Notes: a model not told the origin generated them from the sequence alone. A stretch of DNA of 64,000 nucleotides from Paenibacillus marchantiophytorum (GCF_014640555.1 NZ_BMHE01000017.1:80301-144300); one strand, 5' to 3'. Positions 1-8,743 are shown, counted from the first letter of the stretch. Numbers and translations are program-made.

Positions 1-534
1 GCTGATCAGCTGCGTGATGGCCGTAACAATAATCGCAAGACTAAGCATCATGCTGATCCAAACCGTATACAAAATCGTGGTGTGATACGGCATCAAGTAT
101 CCCAGCAAAGACTGCAGCACTTTCCCTCCATCAAGAGGCATGACCGGGATCAGATTGAATAATCCAATCATCAGATTGGCTTGAATAAAGTAGTCCCACC
201 ACGTGTCAACGCCTACCCCCAGCCACTTCATGAGCAGCGCCAAGACGATCATCCAGACATGCTGTATGGGACCAGCCAACGATACAACCAGTTCTTCCCA
301 TGTTGGTGCAGTTCCCAGTTCGTCGACTACCAGAACTCCGCCAAAAGGCAGTAATTGCACTTCTTTCACTCGCCAGCCTAGGCCGTTGGCGGCAGCCAAA
401 TGTCCCAGTTCGTGGACAAGCACGATGCCAAATAACGTAACAGCTTCAAGAAAATAACCCGTTAGGGCAGAACCGATCATGATGAGCGTAAATAAAGGAT
501 GAAAGCGGTACGTTGTCCCGGCCCATTTAATCAA
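1..534 (-). CDS. spoIVFB: SpoIVFB, intramembrane metalloprotease (pro-sigma-K processing), cut by window edge
   Basis: Site-2-protease family zinc metalloprotease that, in the outer forespore membrane, cuts pro-sigma-K in the mother cell. Reading the minus strand gives an open frame running off the window start, so only about 178 N-terminal residues are present (the B. subtilis protein is about 288). It starts MIKWAGTTYRFHP from a TTG at 532-534 overlapping the spoIVFA stop by 8 bp, which suggests translational coupling. The zinc motif HELGH is at residues 41-45 and the third-ligand loop LDGG has Asp135; both fit the family. Hydrophobic membrane segments surround these motifs. The start is inferred from frame and homology because the ribosome site is weak. 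Identification is firm; the C-terminal CBS-like region lies outside the window. Confidence 0.93.
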   Translation of the reverse strand, partial: MIKWAGTTYRFHPLFTLIMIGSALTGYFLEAVTLFGIVLVHELGHLAAANGLGWRVKEVQLLPFGGVLVVDELGTAPTWEELVVSLAGPIQHVWMIVLALLMKWLGVGVDTWWDYFIQANLMIGLFNLIPVMPLDGGKVLQSLLGYLMPYHTTILYTVWISMMLSLAIIVTAITQLIS

Positions 535-1420
535 AGTTCGTCACATCCAACGGGTTAACGGGATGCCCATCCCTCGTCAAAGCCACGTATAAGGTTCCTT
601 TGGCCGGGTCCTTCTTGGAAGCTTTGCCGATGGACTCACCTACTTTCATCCAGTCACCGACTTCCACTGCCGCCTCACTTAACCCGCCGTATAAGGATTG
701 CAGCCCGCCCGGATGGCGAATAATGATCGTTAGCCCCGTATCCGTGGCTACCCCGGAGAAAATCACCTGTCCGGTGTCCAGGGCATAGACCGGTGCGAAC
801 TCGGCCGTATTGACATAAACGCCCAGATGGGTCGTCCCATCATAGGGCAGAATAATATGACCTTTGGCTGGAGAATAGAAGGACCGTTTGGTTGTGCTCA
901 CTTTAACGGCTTCATCCCCCTCCTTGCTAAAACTGGGAATAAACGAGGGAGAACCGCCAAACTGATTCGTATACCATGCGGAAAGAGCCGAGAAATCATA
1001 AGAAGTCGTTAGCGAGGCGGTGATGAACTGTTTCCCCTTGATCGCCCACGGCTGATTCAGCTGAAACATGCCGTAAGTCGCTGCAAACAACATACCGCTT
1101 ATCAACAGCTTGACCGCAATTTTGCGGCTGGATGGAGGCGCTAGGAGCCCTCTATCTTCATCTACCCGATAATTCCGGCCGTGTAACGATTTTTCCAGCA
1201 GCATTTTTTGCTGCCAAGCGTATTCAGGATCCTCCATCCGTCGTTTCCAATCGGTATCCGCATAGAGCGGTGGTTCCTCCATATGCCTCGAAGGCAGCAG
1301 CGGCTCGTGAATTCGTGAAGGTCGGGGTGGTCCTCCGCTTCCATTCAGGGGCTCTGGCGTTTCGCGCAGATTCCGAAGTCGTTCCAATCGTCTTTGTTTC
1401 ACTTTATCTTTGACTTCCAT
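527..1420 (-). CDS. spoIVFA: SpoIVFA, regulator/anchor of the SpoIVFB protease
   Basis: Membrane protein that in B. subtilis holds SpoIVFB inactive until a forespore signal arrives. The 297-residue product has a charged cytoplasmic N-terminus (about 1-100), one membrane segment near residues 102-120 (LLISGMLFAATYGMF) and a C-terminal M23/LytM-like fold (about 185-295). The usual M23 zinc ligands are not kept: the YaHL position reads YGGL and the HLHF position reads LYVAL, so it should be catalytically dead, as is typical for SpoIVFA. ATG at 1420 follows a strong AGGAGG site. It is directly followed by overlapping spoIVFB, and a terminator at 1499-1530 separates it from rodA, so the pair is its own unit, probably sigma-E controlled. 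Confidence 0.93.
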   Translation of the reverse strand: MEVKDKVKQRRLERLRNLRETPEPLNGSGGPPRPSRIHEPLLPSRHMEEPPLYADTDWKRRMEDPEYAWQQKMLLEKSLHGRNYRVDEDRGLLAPPSSRKIAVKLLISGMLFAATYGMFQLNQPWAIKGKQFITASLTTSYDFSALSAWYTNQFGGSPSFIPSFSKEGDEAVKVSTTKRSFYSPAKGHIILPYDGTTHLGVYVNTAEFAPVYALDTGQVIFSGVATDTGLTIIIRHPGGLQSLYGGLSEAAVEVGDWMKVGESIGKASKKDPAKGTLYVALTRDGHPVNPLDVTNFD

Positions 1421-1446
1421 GGAAGCCCCTCCTAAACAGTACTAGC

Positions 1447-1472
1447 TAGGTATGCTTAGTACAGCCTATGAG
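1447..1472 (-). promoter_or_regulatory. Possible sigma-E-type promoter for spoIVFA
   Basis: On the minus strand a CATACCTA element resembling the sigma-E -10 (CATAC-type) lies about 30 bp before the spoIVFA start, with an ATA-containing -35-like CATAGG some 12 bp upstream. The spacing is shorter than ideal. The position and the mother-cell role of the gene make it plausible; the motif match alone is weak. Confidence 0.3.
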
Positions 1473-1498
1473 GAGAAGGACAAGATTATGTGAATAAG

Positions 1499-1530
1499 AA
1501 AAAAGCCCCACGACCAAGGGTCAGGGGCTT
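1499..1530 (-). terminator. Intrinsic terminator after rodA
   Basis: On the minus strand AAGCCCC pairs with GGGGCTT, with inner GACC/GGTC pairs, and the stem is followed by a run of T. It lies just after the rodA stop and ends the maf/mre/min/rodA direction of reading. Confidence 0.85.
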
Positions 1531-1545
1531 GTAGGCAGCAAATCG

Positions 1546-2694
1546 TTAAAACAATTCCGGTTCTCGATCCTGATGCAGCTTTACGCTCATGACTAACCCT
1601 AAGGAAAGCATGTTAATCAGCAGCGAGGTGCCTCCGTAACTGACGAAAGGAAGGGTGATGCCTGTCAAGGGCATGATGCCGATCATCATACCTACATTTT
1701 CAAAAATTTGAAAAACGAACATGGACACTACGCCAACAACGATATAGGCGCCACCCAGATGCGAGCTTTGAATGGAGATGAGAATCATCCGGTAAATTAA
1801 CAAGAAATAGATGAGCAAGAGAACTGCCGATCCGCGAAAACCGAACTCTTCTCCAACCACAACGAAGATGGAATCGGAATACGCGAATGGGATAAAGTTA
1901 CTGTGCACAGAAGTTCCCTTGAGGAAACCTTCTCCCTCTAATCCTCCTGAACCAATCGCTCTTACCGCGTTCTTCACTTGATAGTTATCGTCAGCGGATA
2001 CTTCTGTAGGATACAGGAACGTATCGATCCGATCCATCCAGTGGCTGAACCCGTACCCCTTGAGTGCTTCAAACAATGGCTGATGAAAATGCTTATATAA
2101 GGTCATCAGCAGGAACCCTGCCCCGACCAAGATCAAAATACTAAGAAGAACATGCGTATACTTGATATTGCCGATCCATAGCATCCCAATCAAAATAATG
2201 ACAAAAATAATCGCATTCCCTAAATCAGGCTGAATAAGAACCAGAAAAAATGGCAGTGCGACAGCTGCTGCAACGGGGATAAGATCATTCTTTATTAACA
2301 GCAAGCTCCCACCTCGTCTGGCCAAGAGTGCCGTAATACAAATGATTAATATTAACTTTACCAATTCTGCCGGTTGAAAGGTTAATCCCCCGGGAAGCTC
2401 GAACCAGCCGCGCGCTCCGTGTATTTTTTTACCAAAGAAATACACCGCAACCAATGAAACAATGCCAATCCCATATAGGTAGGGCGCAATGCGAATAAGA
2501 ACACGATAATCAAACAAGCTGCAAGCCAGGAAGGCTGCTAATCCAACTGCGTATAAGATGAGAATTTTGCTTATGCTGATCACAATCGACGGATGATCGA
2601 CCGACGCGCTGTACACCATCATTGTGCTGATAACCATGAAAGCAAACAAAATAACTACAATAGGAATATCTATGTTTTTCAGTTTGGCAAGCAC
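1546..2694 (-). CDS. rodA: RodA/FtsW-type SEDS peptidoglycan polymerase
   Basis: SEDS-family glycosyltransferase that polymerises lipid II during wall elongation together with a class B PBP and the MreBCD system. The 382-residue protein has about ten hydrophobic segments and family motifs, including the large extracytoplasmic loop with NAVRAIGSGG and the C-terminal PFVSYGGTSLL block. Start is GTG at 2694, placed 7 nt after AGGATGA. It begins 7 bp after minD ends, so it is co-transcribed with minCD and mreBCD. RodA fits this shape cluster better than FtsW or SpoVE, but the subfamily is inferred from context. Confidence 0.88.
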   Translation of the reverse strand: MLAKLKNIDIPIVVILFAFMVISTMMVYSASVDHPSIVISISKILILYAVGLAAFLACSLFDYRVLIRIAPYLYGIGIVSLVAVYFFGKKIHGARGWFELPGGLTFQPAELVKLILIICITALLARRGGSLLLIKNDLIPVAAAVALPFFLVLIQPDLGNAIIFVIILIGMLWIGNIKYTHVLLSILILVGAGFLLMTLYKHFHQPLFEALKGYGFSHWMDRIDTFLYPTEVSADDNYQVKNAVRAIGSGGLEGEGFLKGTSVHSNFIPFAYSDSIFVVVGEEFGFRGSAVLLLIYFLLIYRMILISIQSSHLGGAYIVVGVVSMFVFQIFENVGMMIGIMPLTGITLPFVSYGGTSLLINMLSLGLVMSVKLHQDREPELF

Positions 2695-2701
2695 TGTCCA
2701 A

Positions 2702-3496
2702 TCATCCTATTCCGATAAACTTTTTCATGCGCTTCACCCAACCCGTTTTGTCTTCCAACTGCATGAGTGGCACGGTGTCGCCCAAAATACGACGAGCGAT
2801 ATTCCGGTAAGCGATAGCGGCGCGCGATGATGGATTCATAACCGTCGGTTCCCCGAGGTTAGCGGCTTTGATGACATATTCATCATCAGGCACGATACCC
2901 AGCAAATCAATAGCAAGCACGGAACAGATTTCGTCAATATCCAGCATCTCGCCTTTTTTCATCATCAGTGGACGAATGCGATTGATAACGAGCTTAGGGG
3001 AGGAAATTTTCTCATTTTCCAAAAGTCCGATAATCCGGTCAGCATCACGCACAGCCGCATTCTCAGGTGTCGTCACGACAATCGCTTTATCTGCCCCGGC
3101 AACCGCATTTTTGAACCCTTGCTCAATACCAGCAGGGCAATCGATAATGACAAACTCGAAATCCTTTTTGAGCTCCAAAATAATATCCCTCACCTGCTCA
3201 GGCGATACGGCGTGTTTATCCTTCGTCTGAGCCGCTGGCAGCAAATACAACTCATCGAAACGCTTGTCTTTGATTAACGCTTGCGGCAAACGGCAGCGAC
3301 CTTCTGCCACGTCCACGAGATCATAAATAATCCGGTTTTCGAGTCCCATCACGACGTCCAAGTTGCGAAGCCCAATGTCGGTATCTACCATGCATACCTT
3401 TTTGCCTAACAGCGCCAATGCTGTTCCAAGATTCGCAGAAGTTGTAGTCTTGCCAACGCCGCCTTTGCCTGAAGTGACAACGATTGCCTCTCCCAT
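2702..3496 (-). CDS. minD: MinD, septum-site determining ATPase
   Basis: ParA/MinD-type ATPase that binds the membrane in its ATP form and recruits MinC to block FtsZ assembly away from midcell. The 264-residue product has the deviant Walker A GKGGVGKTT near residues 10-18, a switch region with DTDIGLRN, and a C-terminal amphipathic tail GWVKRMKKFIG typical of the MinD membrane-targeting helix. ATG at 3496 follows GGGGTGAG. It follows minC by about 40 bp and precedes rodA by 7 bp. Confidence 0.96.
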   Translation of the reverse strand: MGEAIVVTSGKGGVGKTTTSANLGTALALLGKKVCMVDTDIGLRNLDVVMGLENRIIYDLVDVAEGRCRLPQALIKDKRFDELYLLPAAQTKDKHAVSPEQVRDIILELKKDFEFVIIDCPAGIEQGFKNAVAGADKAIVVTTPENAAVRDADRIIGLLENEKISSPKLVINRIRPLMMKKGEMLDIDEICSVLAIDLLGIVPDDEYVIKAANLGEPTVMNPSSRAAIAYRNIARRILGDTVPLMQLEDKTGWVKRMKKFIGIG

Positions 3497-3535
3497 GTTT
3501 TCTCACCCCACACGCAATTTTTCTATATTTACGAA

Positions 3536-4204
3536 CTAAGTTTTCATAGTGGTATTGGTATCTGGCCACAACCGATGCATTTGGTGCACCTTATCGATTT
3601 CCATTTTACCTTCTTTGACATAGGCAAATTCCATAAACGCCTCTTCGATCCCCCACTCATCCGGAGAGCGGCTAATAATACCGGCTATTCGCAATTGCGT
3701 CGGCCGCATATGAGAAGCTGCGATAATCGCTTTATCGTCGCCATCAATGCCTGCATGCGCCATTCCGCGCAAGGAACCCATAATATAAATGTTGCCCGTA
3801 GACGTAATCGTCCCGCCAGGGTTCACATCACCCAAATATAATAAATCACCCTCATGGTGGAGGGTTTGTCCCGATCGAATCATCCCTTTAATCGTTGTCA
3901 TTGAAACCCTAGGTTCGTCAGCGACAGCCTCCTTGCGGGGCTCATTATCGATTGATTGAATAAGCAGATTGCCTTTTTGCTTAATGACAGATCTAATCTC
4001 ATCTCTCATCTCGTCCGTCACTTCACGACTGCCTAATTTCACATGTACATGAATAATCGGTCCGGTCAATATCTGTTGATGCGTTTTCTCAAGCTTATGC
4101 TGCAGCTCGCTCAGCAAATCTTGCCATTCGCATGCATCGTTTAGTAAAAAAACTAGGCCATCTTTGACCCCTTTTATCATCACATGGTGTTTCGCTACGG
4201 ACAT
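3536..4204 (-). CDS. minC: MinC, septum site-determining protein
   Basis: Inhibitor of FtsZ polymerisation that acts with MinD. The product (222 residues from the chosen start) has the N-terminal MinC domain (about 1-105) and the C-terminal beta-helical domain with the recurring glycine pattern GDVNPGGTITSTGNIYIMG that binds MinD. The frame extends further upstream, but an ATG at 4204 about 13 nt after GGGAGG gives the expected N-terminus MSVAKHHVMIKG; the upstream ATG would place the ribosome site inside the coding frame. Gene order mreD-minC-minD is the classical Bacillota arrangement. Confidence 0.93.
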   Translation of the reverse strand: MSVAKHHVMIKGVKDGLVFLLNDACEWQDLLSELQHKLEKTHQQILTGPIIHVHVKLGSREVTDEMRDEIRSVIKQKGNLLIQSIDNEPRKEAVADEPRVSMTTIKGMIRSGQTLHHEGDLLYLGDVNPGGTITSTGNIYIMGSLRGMAHAGIDGDDKAIIAASHMRPTQLRIAGIISRSPDEWGIEEAFMEFAYVKEGKMEIDKVHQMHRLWPDTNTTMKT

Positions 4205-4276
4205 AATAGTATGACAACCTCCCAACCTATACATTTCGGTTCATGTCCTGAGTTCTCCTGCTGAGCGCCCAGAAAA

Positions 4277-4804
4277 TTAATCTTCGTTACCAGTTGGCGC
4301 TAACCGCTTTCCTTCAAGCAGCTTGCGTATAGGCACGTAGAAAATCAGGGCAAATAACAGATTAAACAGCACACTTGGAAGCATGTAATGGGTGAGAGCA
4401 AATTTCAAATCAATGTCAATAAGCTTGAACAACCGATTGATGCCGTAATTGAGAAACTCAAACAAAAGCAATCCCAATCCCGTAATCAACAAATTATAGA
4501 ATATTAAATTAGGCTGCCTGCGCTGTGCCAAACCGGCCAAATAGCCTGTAAGTCCCATACCGAAGGAATACACACCAAGCATAGATCCATAATAATTGAA
4601 ATCATGCAAAAGCCCAAACAGCAGCCCATAAATGAGAGCGGTATGACGATGATGAAAAAGTCCGATAAACAAAATAAAAACCAATGTGAAATGGGGAGTT
4701 ACATGTACCGTCCCTTGCCAAGCCGAAGGGATCAGCCAAATAACAATACTGCCTTGCAGAATAAAAATGCCAAGTAAAATGAGCCACAGCAGATGTCGAT
4801 TCAC
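4277..4804 (-). CDS. mreD: MreD, rod shape-determining membrane protein
   Basis: Small integral membrane component of the elongasome that works with MreC and MreB. The product of about 175 residues has five or so hydrophobic helices and little else, like other MreD proteins. The frame opens at a GTG at 4816, one base after the mreC stop, but the GTG at 4804 lies 8 nt after a strong GAGGTGAG site and gives MNRHLLWLILL, so it is preferred. Identification rests on topology, size and position between mreC and minC. Confidence 0.9.
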   Translation of the reverse strand: MNRHLLWLILLGIFILQGSIVIWLIPSAWQGTVHVTPHFTLVFILFIGLFHHRHTALIYGLLFGLLHDFNYYGSMLGVYSFGMGLTGYLAGLAQRRQPNLIFYNLLITGLGLLLFEFLNYGINRLFKLIDIDLKFALTHYMLPSVLFNLLFALIFYVPIRKLLEGKRLAPTGNED

Positions 4805-4817
4805 TTCACGGCTCACC

Positions 4818-5681
4818 TCATTTCACTTCTGGGACTTCGACCACAAACACTTCGCGAATATGGCTGAACGAAGCTTTGGGCTTCACCATAACCTTGTAAG
4901 TGATGCCGAATTCCCCAGGGCCGATGGAGGCAATGGTTCCAACCTCAATGCCTTTAGGAAACACTTGACCCATGCCTGATGTAATAATCGTGTCTCCAAC
5001 TTTCATATCGTCCGCATGCTCAACCTTGTTCATCACGAGCTCCCCAGTATCGGCATACGACTCAATGATCCCGAACGGCTGATTCTCATTTCCCTTAACC
5101 GTAACGGCGATGGCCTTGGAGTTATTGTCAGAATCATTGATTTCGTTGAGCAATTGCACATTCGAGTGAAAGCCGAACACTTTGCTTACTCTGCCTATCA
5201 AACCGTCCACGGTCATGACGGCCATATTTTCCTTGATCCCGTCTTTATCGCCTAAATTAATCGTTACCGTTGTGTTGTATGGATCTGTATCCATCGTGAC
5301 CACTTCAGCAATGCGATACGTATAGACGTTGGCTTGACGCTGTCGTTCTGTGAAGCCAAGCGCTTCCATCAACCGTTTGTTTTGGGCCTCTAGATCGTTC
5401 AGACGCTGTGTATCTCTGGCGTACTGCGTCAGCGTCAACTTGAGTGTCTTATTTTCTGTGTAGATGACTCTTAGTTGCCGGATATCTTCGAAGAAACCCG
5501 CTACCTGCGCAGCGGGCTTATAGAAGAGTCCTTGCGTCCATGAAACCGAGTCTTTCACGAATTTCTCCGGCCACGTCATCGGACCCCGATTTCCTAGTGT
5601 CAATCCCATCAAAATGAAGAAGCAGACAAGTCCGAACATCAGGAAAAATAGCCTCTTGTTTCCCATAAATTTAAACAACAT
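4818..5681 (-). CDS. mreC: MreC, rod shape-determining protein
   Basis: Bitopic scaffold of the elongation machinery. The product (about 287 residues from ATG 5681) has one N-terminal membrane segment (about 8-28, RLFFLMFGLVCFFILMG), a coiled-coil stretch (about 65-105), then the beta-rich MreC domain with DPYNTTVTINLG and GDTIITSGMGQVFPKG. A GTG two codons upstream is an alternative start. It directly follows mreB and precedes mreD. Confidence 0.95.
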   Translation of the reverse strand: MLFKFMGNKRLFFLMFGLVCFFILMGLTLGNRGPMTWPEKFVKDSVSWTQGLFYKPAAQVAGFFEDIRQLRVIYTENKTLKLTLTQYARDTQRLNDLEAQNKRLMEALGFTERQRQANVYTYRIAEVVTMDTDPYNTTVTINLGDKDGIKENMAVMTVDGLIGRVSKVFGFHSNVQLLNEINDSDNNSKAIAVTVKGNENQPFGIIESYADTGELVMNKVEHADDMKVGDTIITSGMGQVFPKGIEVGTIASIGPGEFGITYKVMVKPKASFSHIREVFVVEVPEVK

Positions 5682-5700
5682 GAGCACCTTCTAACGAATA

Positions 5701-6738
5701 TTAACGCTGCTTATATCGCGAGCCTGATCCAGACTTGTTTTTGAACAAATGAATATTTTCTAAAGCACGGCCAGTACCGATCGCCACGCAATCCAGCGGG
5801 TTCTCTGCCACGAGTACAGGCATTCCTGTCTCTCTGGCAAGCAAGCGGTCCAGATTGCGGAGCAAGGCGCCGCCGCCCGTCAGGACGATCCCGCGATCCA
5901 TAATATCCGCTGACAATTCTGGCGGACATTTCTCAAGCGTGACTTTGACCGCTTCCACGATCGCATTGACCGTGTCCTGAAGCGAATCTGTGATTTCATC
6001 CGACGATACGCTCATCGTTTTGGGCAATCCCGAAACAAGATCACGTCCACGGATTTCAAGCGTTTCTGGCTTCTCCATCGGAAGCGCAGAGCCAATTTCC
6101 ATTTTGAGCGTTTCGGATGTGCGTTCCCCAATCATCAAATTGTATGTACGCTTAATGTATTGAATGATAGCTTCGTCCATTTCATCCCCGGCGATGCGGA
6201 TCGAGCGGCTGGTCACGATGCCCCCGAGAGAAATAACCGCGACTTCTGTCGTTCCGCCCCCGATGTCGACGACCATACTGCCTGTTGGTTCCCAAACAGG
6301 GAGATCGGCTCCAATCGCTGCGGCGAACGGCTCTTCAATCGTATACGCTTCGCGCGCTCCGGCTTGCTTGGTTGCATCCTCTACGGCACGTTTCTCTACC
6401 GCCGTAATCCCGGAAGGTACACAAACCATGACATTCGGGTGACGTTGGAACAACCAACGCTGCTTCTGAGCTTGTCTTAAAAAGTAGCGAATCATCGTCG
6501 CTGTTGTCTCAAAATCGGCGATAACGCCATCTTTCATCGGACGAATCGCTCGGATATTGCCCGGTGTGCGTCCGATCATTTTTTTGGCCGCGTCTCCGAC
6601 AGCCTCGATTGTTTTCGTATCCGTACGTAGAGCAACCACGGATGGCTCTCTAACGATAATTCCTCTGCCTTTTACATAAACCAGCGTATTCGCTGTACCC
6701 AAATCAATACCCAAATCTTTCGTAAAACCGCCAAACAT
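5701..6738 (-). CDS. mreB: MreB, actin-like cell-shape protein
   Basis: Membrane-associated actin homologue that forms filaments guiding lateral wall synthesis. The 345-residue product begins MFGGFTKDLGIDLGTANTLVY, carrying the phosphate-1 loop, and has phosphate-2 VVDIGGGTTEVAVIS and the adenosine motif GIVLTGGGALLRNLD. Length and motifs match canonical MreB. ATG at 6738 follows AAAGGAG at good spacing. radC ends only 34 bp upstream, so read-through is possible. Confidence 0.97.
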   Translation of the reverse strand: MFGGFTKDLGIDLGTANTLVYVKGRGIIVREPSVVALRTDTKTIEAVGDAAKKMIGRTPGNIRAIRPMKDGVIADFETTATMIRYFLRQAQKQRWLFQRHPNVMVCVPSGITAVEKRAVEDATKQAGAREAYTIEEPFAAAIGADLPVWEPTGSMVVDIGGGTTEVAVISLGGIVTSRSIRIAGDEMDEAIIQYIKRTYNLMIGERTSETLKMEIGSALPMEKPETLEIRGRDLVSGLPKTMSVSSDEITDSLQDTVNAIVEAVKVTLEKCPPELSADIMDRGIVLTGGGALLRNLDRLLARETGMPVLVAENPLDCVAIGTGRALENIHLFKNKSGSGSRYKQR

Positions 6739-6772
6739 GGCAAAGCTCCTTTCCTGTTGCCAATCTATTATA

Positions 6773-7462
6773 TTACATAAAGCCTTGTTCCTTCAAACTA
6801 ATGAATCGCTGATCACCAATGATAACATGATCCAGTACTTCAATACCAATGATTGTTCCAGCCTCTATCAATCGATGAGTAATTTGGATATCTTCCGGAC
6901 TTGGCGTAGGATCGCCACTTGGATGATTATGAACACAGACGATCGAAGCGCTGCTGCGTTTGATCGCTGCACGAAACACCTCTCTGGGGTGAACAATCGA
7001 TGCATTCAAGCTGCCCATCGACAACGTCTCCTGTCCAAGCAGATGATTCTTCGTATTCAGAAACAAACAAACGAAATGTTCTTTCTGCAAGTACCGAAGA
7101 TCTTCGCTCATGAAATCAGCGATATCCTTAGGTGATCGAATCGTCACCCGCTCGGAATGTTTACTCTTGGCAAGCCGGCGTCCGAGCTCGATTCCTGCCA
7201 GAATCTGCAATGCTTTGGCATCTCCAATCCCCTTGATCTGCGTGAGCTGATCTTTGCTCATATCAACTAGACTGCGCAACCCACCACTTTCGTTCAATAT
7301 TCTTGCAGCCAAATGCACGGCAGATTCAGATACCGTCCCGGTTCGCAGAATAATCGCCAGAAGCTCGACATGACTCAAGGCCCCGGCGCCGTATTGCAGC
7401 ATTCTCTCTCTCGGTCTTTCCTCGGATGGTACTTCTCGCAGCATCAAGCTGATGGCTTCCAT
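6773..7462 (-). CDS. radC: RadC-family JAB/MPN domain protein
   Basis: RadC family member of unknown precise role; the name comes from an old DNA-repair assignment that is not well supported. The 229-residue protein has an N-terminal helix-hairpin-helix region (QIKGIGDAKALQILAG, about 70-85) and a C-terminal JAMM metalloprotease-like fold with VHNHPSGDPTPSPED as the zinc motif. ATG at 7462 follows GAGGGGAATTC. Position just before mreB is the classical maf-radC-mreB order, here interrupted by an Rrf2 gene upstream. Confidence 0.95.
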   Translation of the reverse strand: MEAISLMLREVPSEERPRERMLQYGAGALSHVELLAIILRTGTVSESAVHLAARILNESGGLRSLVDMSKDQLTQIKGIGDAKALQILAGIELGRRLAKSKHSERVTIRSPKDIADFMSEDLRYLQKEHFVCLFLNTKNHLLGQETLSMGSLNASIVHPREVFRAAIKRSSASIVCVHNHPSGDPTPSPEDIQITHRLIEAGTIIGIEVLDHVIIGDQRFISLKEQGFM

Positions 7463-7540
7463 GAATTCCCCTCTTCCATCTTATAGGTTATGTTACTTCG
7501 TTGTATCCCATTCATCTCTCTATATGTGCATAAAAAGACA

Positions 7541-7571
7541 TAAAACCCCCGGAATCATAAGATCCGAGGGC
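7541..7571 (-). terminator. Terminator after the Rrf2 gene
   Basis: Minus-strand hairpin CCCTCGGA / TCCGGGGG (one G-T pair) with a 9-nt loop, followed by TTTTATG. It lies directly after the Rrf2 stop and would separate it from radC. Confidence 0.7.
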
Positions 7572-7573
7572 TT

Positions 7574-8023
7574 CTAGGACAATAGCTCATTATTCGTTTG
7601 TGGGCATTCGAACGCTTTAATTCGTTCCAACATACTGCCGATGGTATGACCATTGAAGTAAAGTTCCATCTGCTTTTCCGCGTCTGCGAACATATCTCCC
7701 ATCAATTTATCCATCTTGGATGAAATCATGCAGGGTTTATTCTCATCTCCGGAACACCAACTTGGTTTCAAGGATCCTTGGCAAGTCAATCGATATATTT
7801 CACCGAGTGTCACTTCTTCCGGCTTGCGGCTAAGGATAAAACCCCCGCCAATTCCTTCTTTCGTTGAAACGTAACCAGCTTTGCGCAGGAAGCCCATCAC
7901 TTTGCGAATACGAGCAGAATGTGTGGATACATTCACCGCTATTTCTTCACTTGTTGCCATATGATCAGGCAAATTCGCTAGAAAAACGAGACTGTGGACG
8001 GCTATCGTAAATTCGCTGTTCAT
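7574..8023 (-). CDS. Rrf2-family transcriptional regulator
   Basis: Small winged-helix regulator of the Rrf2 family, many of which sense redox, iron-sulfur clusters or nitric oxide. The product is 149 residues from ATG 8023: an N-terminal HTH region (MNSEFTIAVHSLVFLANL, then TSEEIAVNVSTHSARIRKVM) and a wing with GIGGGFILSR. Three cysteines lie in TCQG...WCSGDENKPC, in the region where cluster-binding Rrf2 proteins keep ligands, but spacing does not prove a cluster. The open frame reaches 8134, but a promoter lies within 8069-8097, so the ATG after GGGGGGATCC is the real start. A palindrome over its promoter suggests autoregulation. The target is not known. Confidence 0.88.
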   Translation of the reverse strand: MNSEFTIAVHSLVFLANLPDHMATSEEIAVNVSTHSARIRKVMGFLRKAGYVSTKEGIGGGFILSRKPEEVTLGEIYRLTCQGSLKPSWCSGDENKPCMISSKMDKLMGDMFADAEKQMELYFNGHTIGSMLERIKAFECPQTNNELLS

Positions 8024-8068
8024 GGTTGGATCCCCCCGGTAGAATGCGATGTTATGTCGCTTACTGTC

Positions 8069-8097
8069 ATTGTAACCGTTACAGATTACACAGTCAA
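8069..8097 (-). promoter_or_regulatory. Sigma-A-type promoter of the Rrf2 gene
   Basis: Minus strand: -35 TTGACT (8092-8097), 17 bp spacer, -10 TACAAT (8069-8074). It lies about 46 bp before the Rrf2 ATG and inside the longer open frame, which settles the gene start. Confidence 0.75.
8071..8083. promoter_or_regulatory. Palindromic operator candidate over the Rrf2 promoter
   Basis: TGTAACCGTTACA is a perfect 13-bp palindrome covering the spacer end and the -10 of the Rrf2 promoter; outer ACTGT/ACAGT arms extend the symmetry. This is the expected place for an autorepressor site. Binding by the Rrf2 protein is inference. Confidence 0.6.
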
Positions 8098-8134
8098 TGG
8101 ATGGGCCCTTTTCGGGAGGAACAACCGTGAACAT

Positions 8135-8743
8135 TTAGAGAACTTCGATATCAAACGCGAGAAGCAAGTCGCTTAGCTTGGAAAGCGGCAAGCCAACCAC
8201 GGTAAAATAGTCGCCTTCAATCGCTTGCACAATCGTTGCCCCAATCCCTTGGATCGCATAAGAACCTGCTTTATCCTTGGGCTCGCCTGTTGCAATATAA
8301 CGCAGAATCTGCGCATCCGACATCGGCTTCATGGTCACATGGGTCACACTGTGCGAAACGACATGCTTCCCATTAGAAGCATCTATGCAAGCGATACCGC
8401 TGTACACCTGATGAGTGCTGCCTTGCAGCGATTGAAGCATGCGATAGGCATCCTGCTCGTCCACAGGTTTCCCCAAAATTTCATCCTTATAAACAACTAC
8501 CGTATCAGAGCCGATAATAATACCATGCTTCTCTTCGGCTTCTAGCATTTCACGGACCATCGAGGCTTTGCGTACAGATAATACTTCTACCAATTCAGAT
8601 GGCGTAATTTTTCCTTCGACGGTCTCATCTGCGTCACTGACCCGAATGATATAGGGTAGTCCAAGTGCTTGAATCAGTTCTTGTCTTCGCGGTGAAGAGG
8701 AAGCAAGAATCAGTCGTTGATTAAAGTTCGTGCTCGTGCTCAA
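8135..8743 (-). CDS. maf: Maf-family nucleoside triphosphate pyrophosphatase
   Basis: House-cleaning pyrophosphatase that removes non-canonical nucleotides and is linked to septation control in B. subtilis. The product has the family N-terminal motif LILASSSPRRQELI, the core GSDTVVVYKDEILGKP and the KDKAGSYAIQG block. The frame runs to 8848, but a TTG at 8743 sits 9 nt after GGGAG and gives MSTSTNFNQRLILASSS (202 residues), so this start is preferred; the ATG seven codons upstream has no ribosome site. Confidence 0.93.
   Translation of the reverse strand: MSTSTNFNQRLILASSSPRRQELIQALGLPYIIRVSDADETVEGKITPSELVEVLSVRKASMVREMLEAEEKHGIIIGSDTVVVYKDEILGKPVDEQDAYRMLQSLQGSTHQVYSGIACIDASNGKHVVSHSVTHVTMKPMSDAQILRYIATGEPKDKAGSYAIQGIGATIVQAIEGDYFTVVGLPLSKLSDLLLAFDIEVL

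Noticed and set aside
527..1420. Active M23 endopeptidase for the spoIVFA product
   Set aside because: The HxxxD and HxH zinc ligands are replaced, so only a fold relationship is supported.
8024..8134. Longer N-terminus for the Rrf2 protein
   Set aside because: The region contains the promoter and palindromic operator, and the ATG at 8023 has a strong ribosome site.
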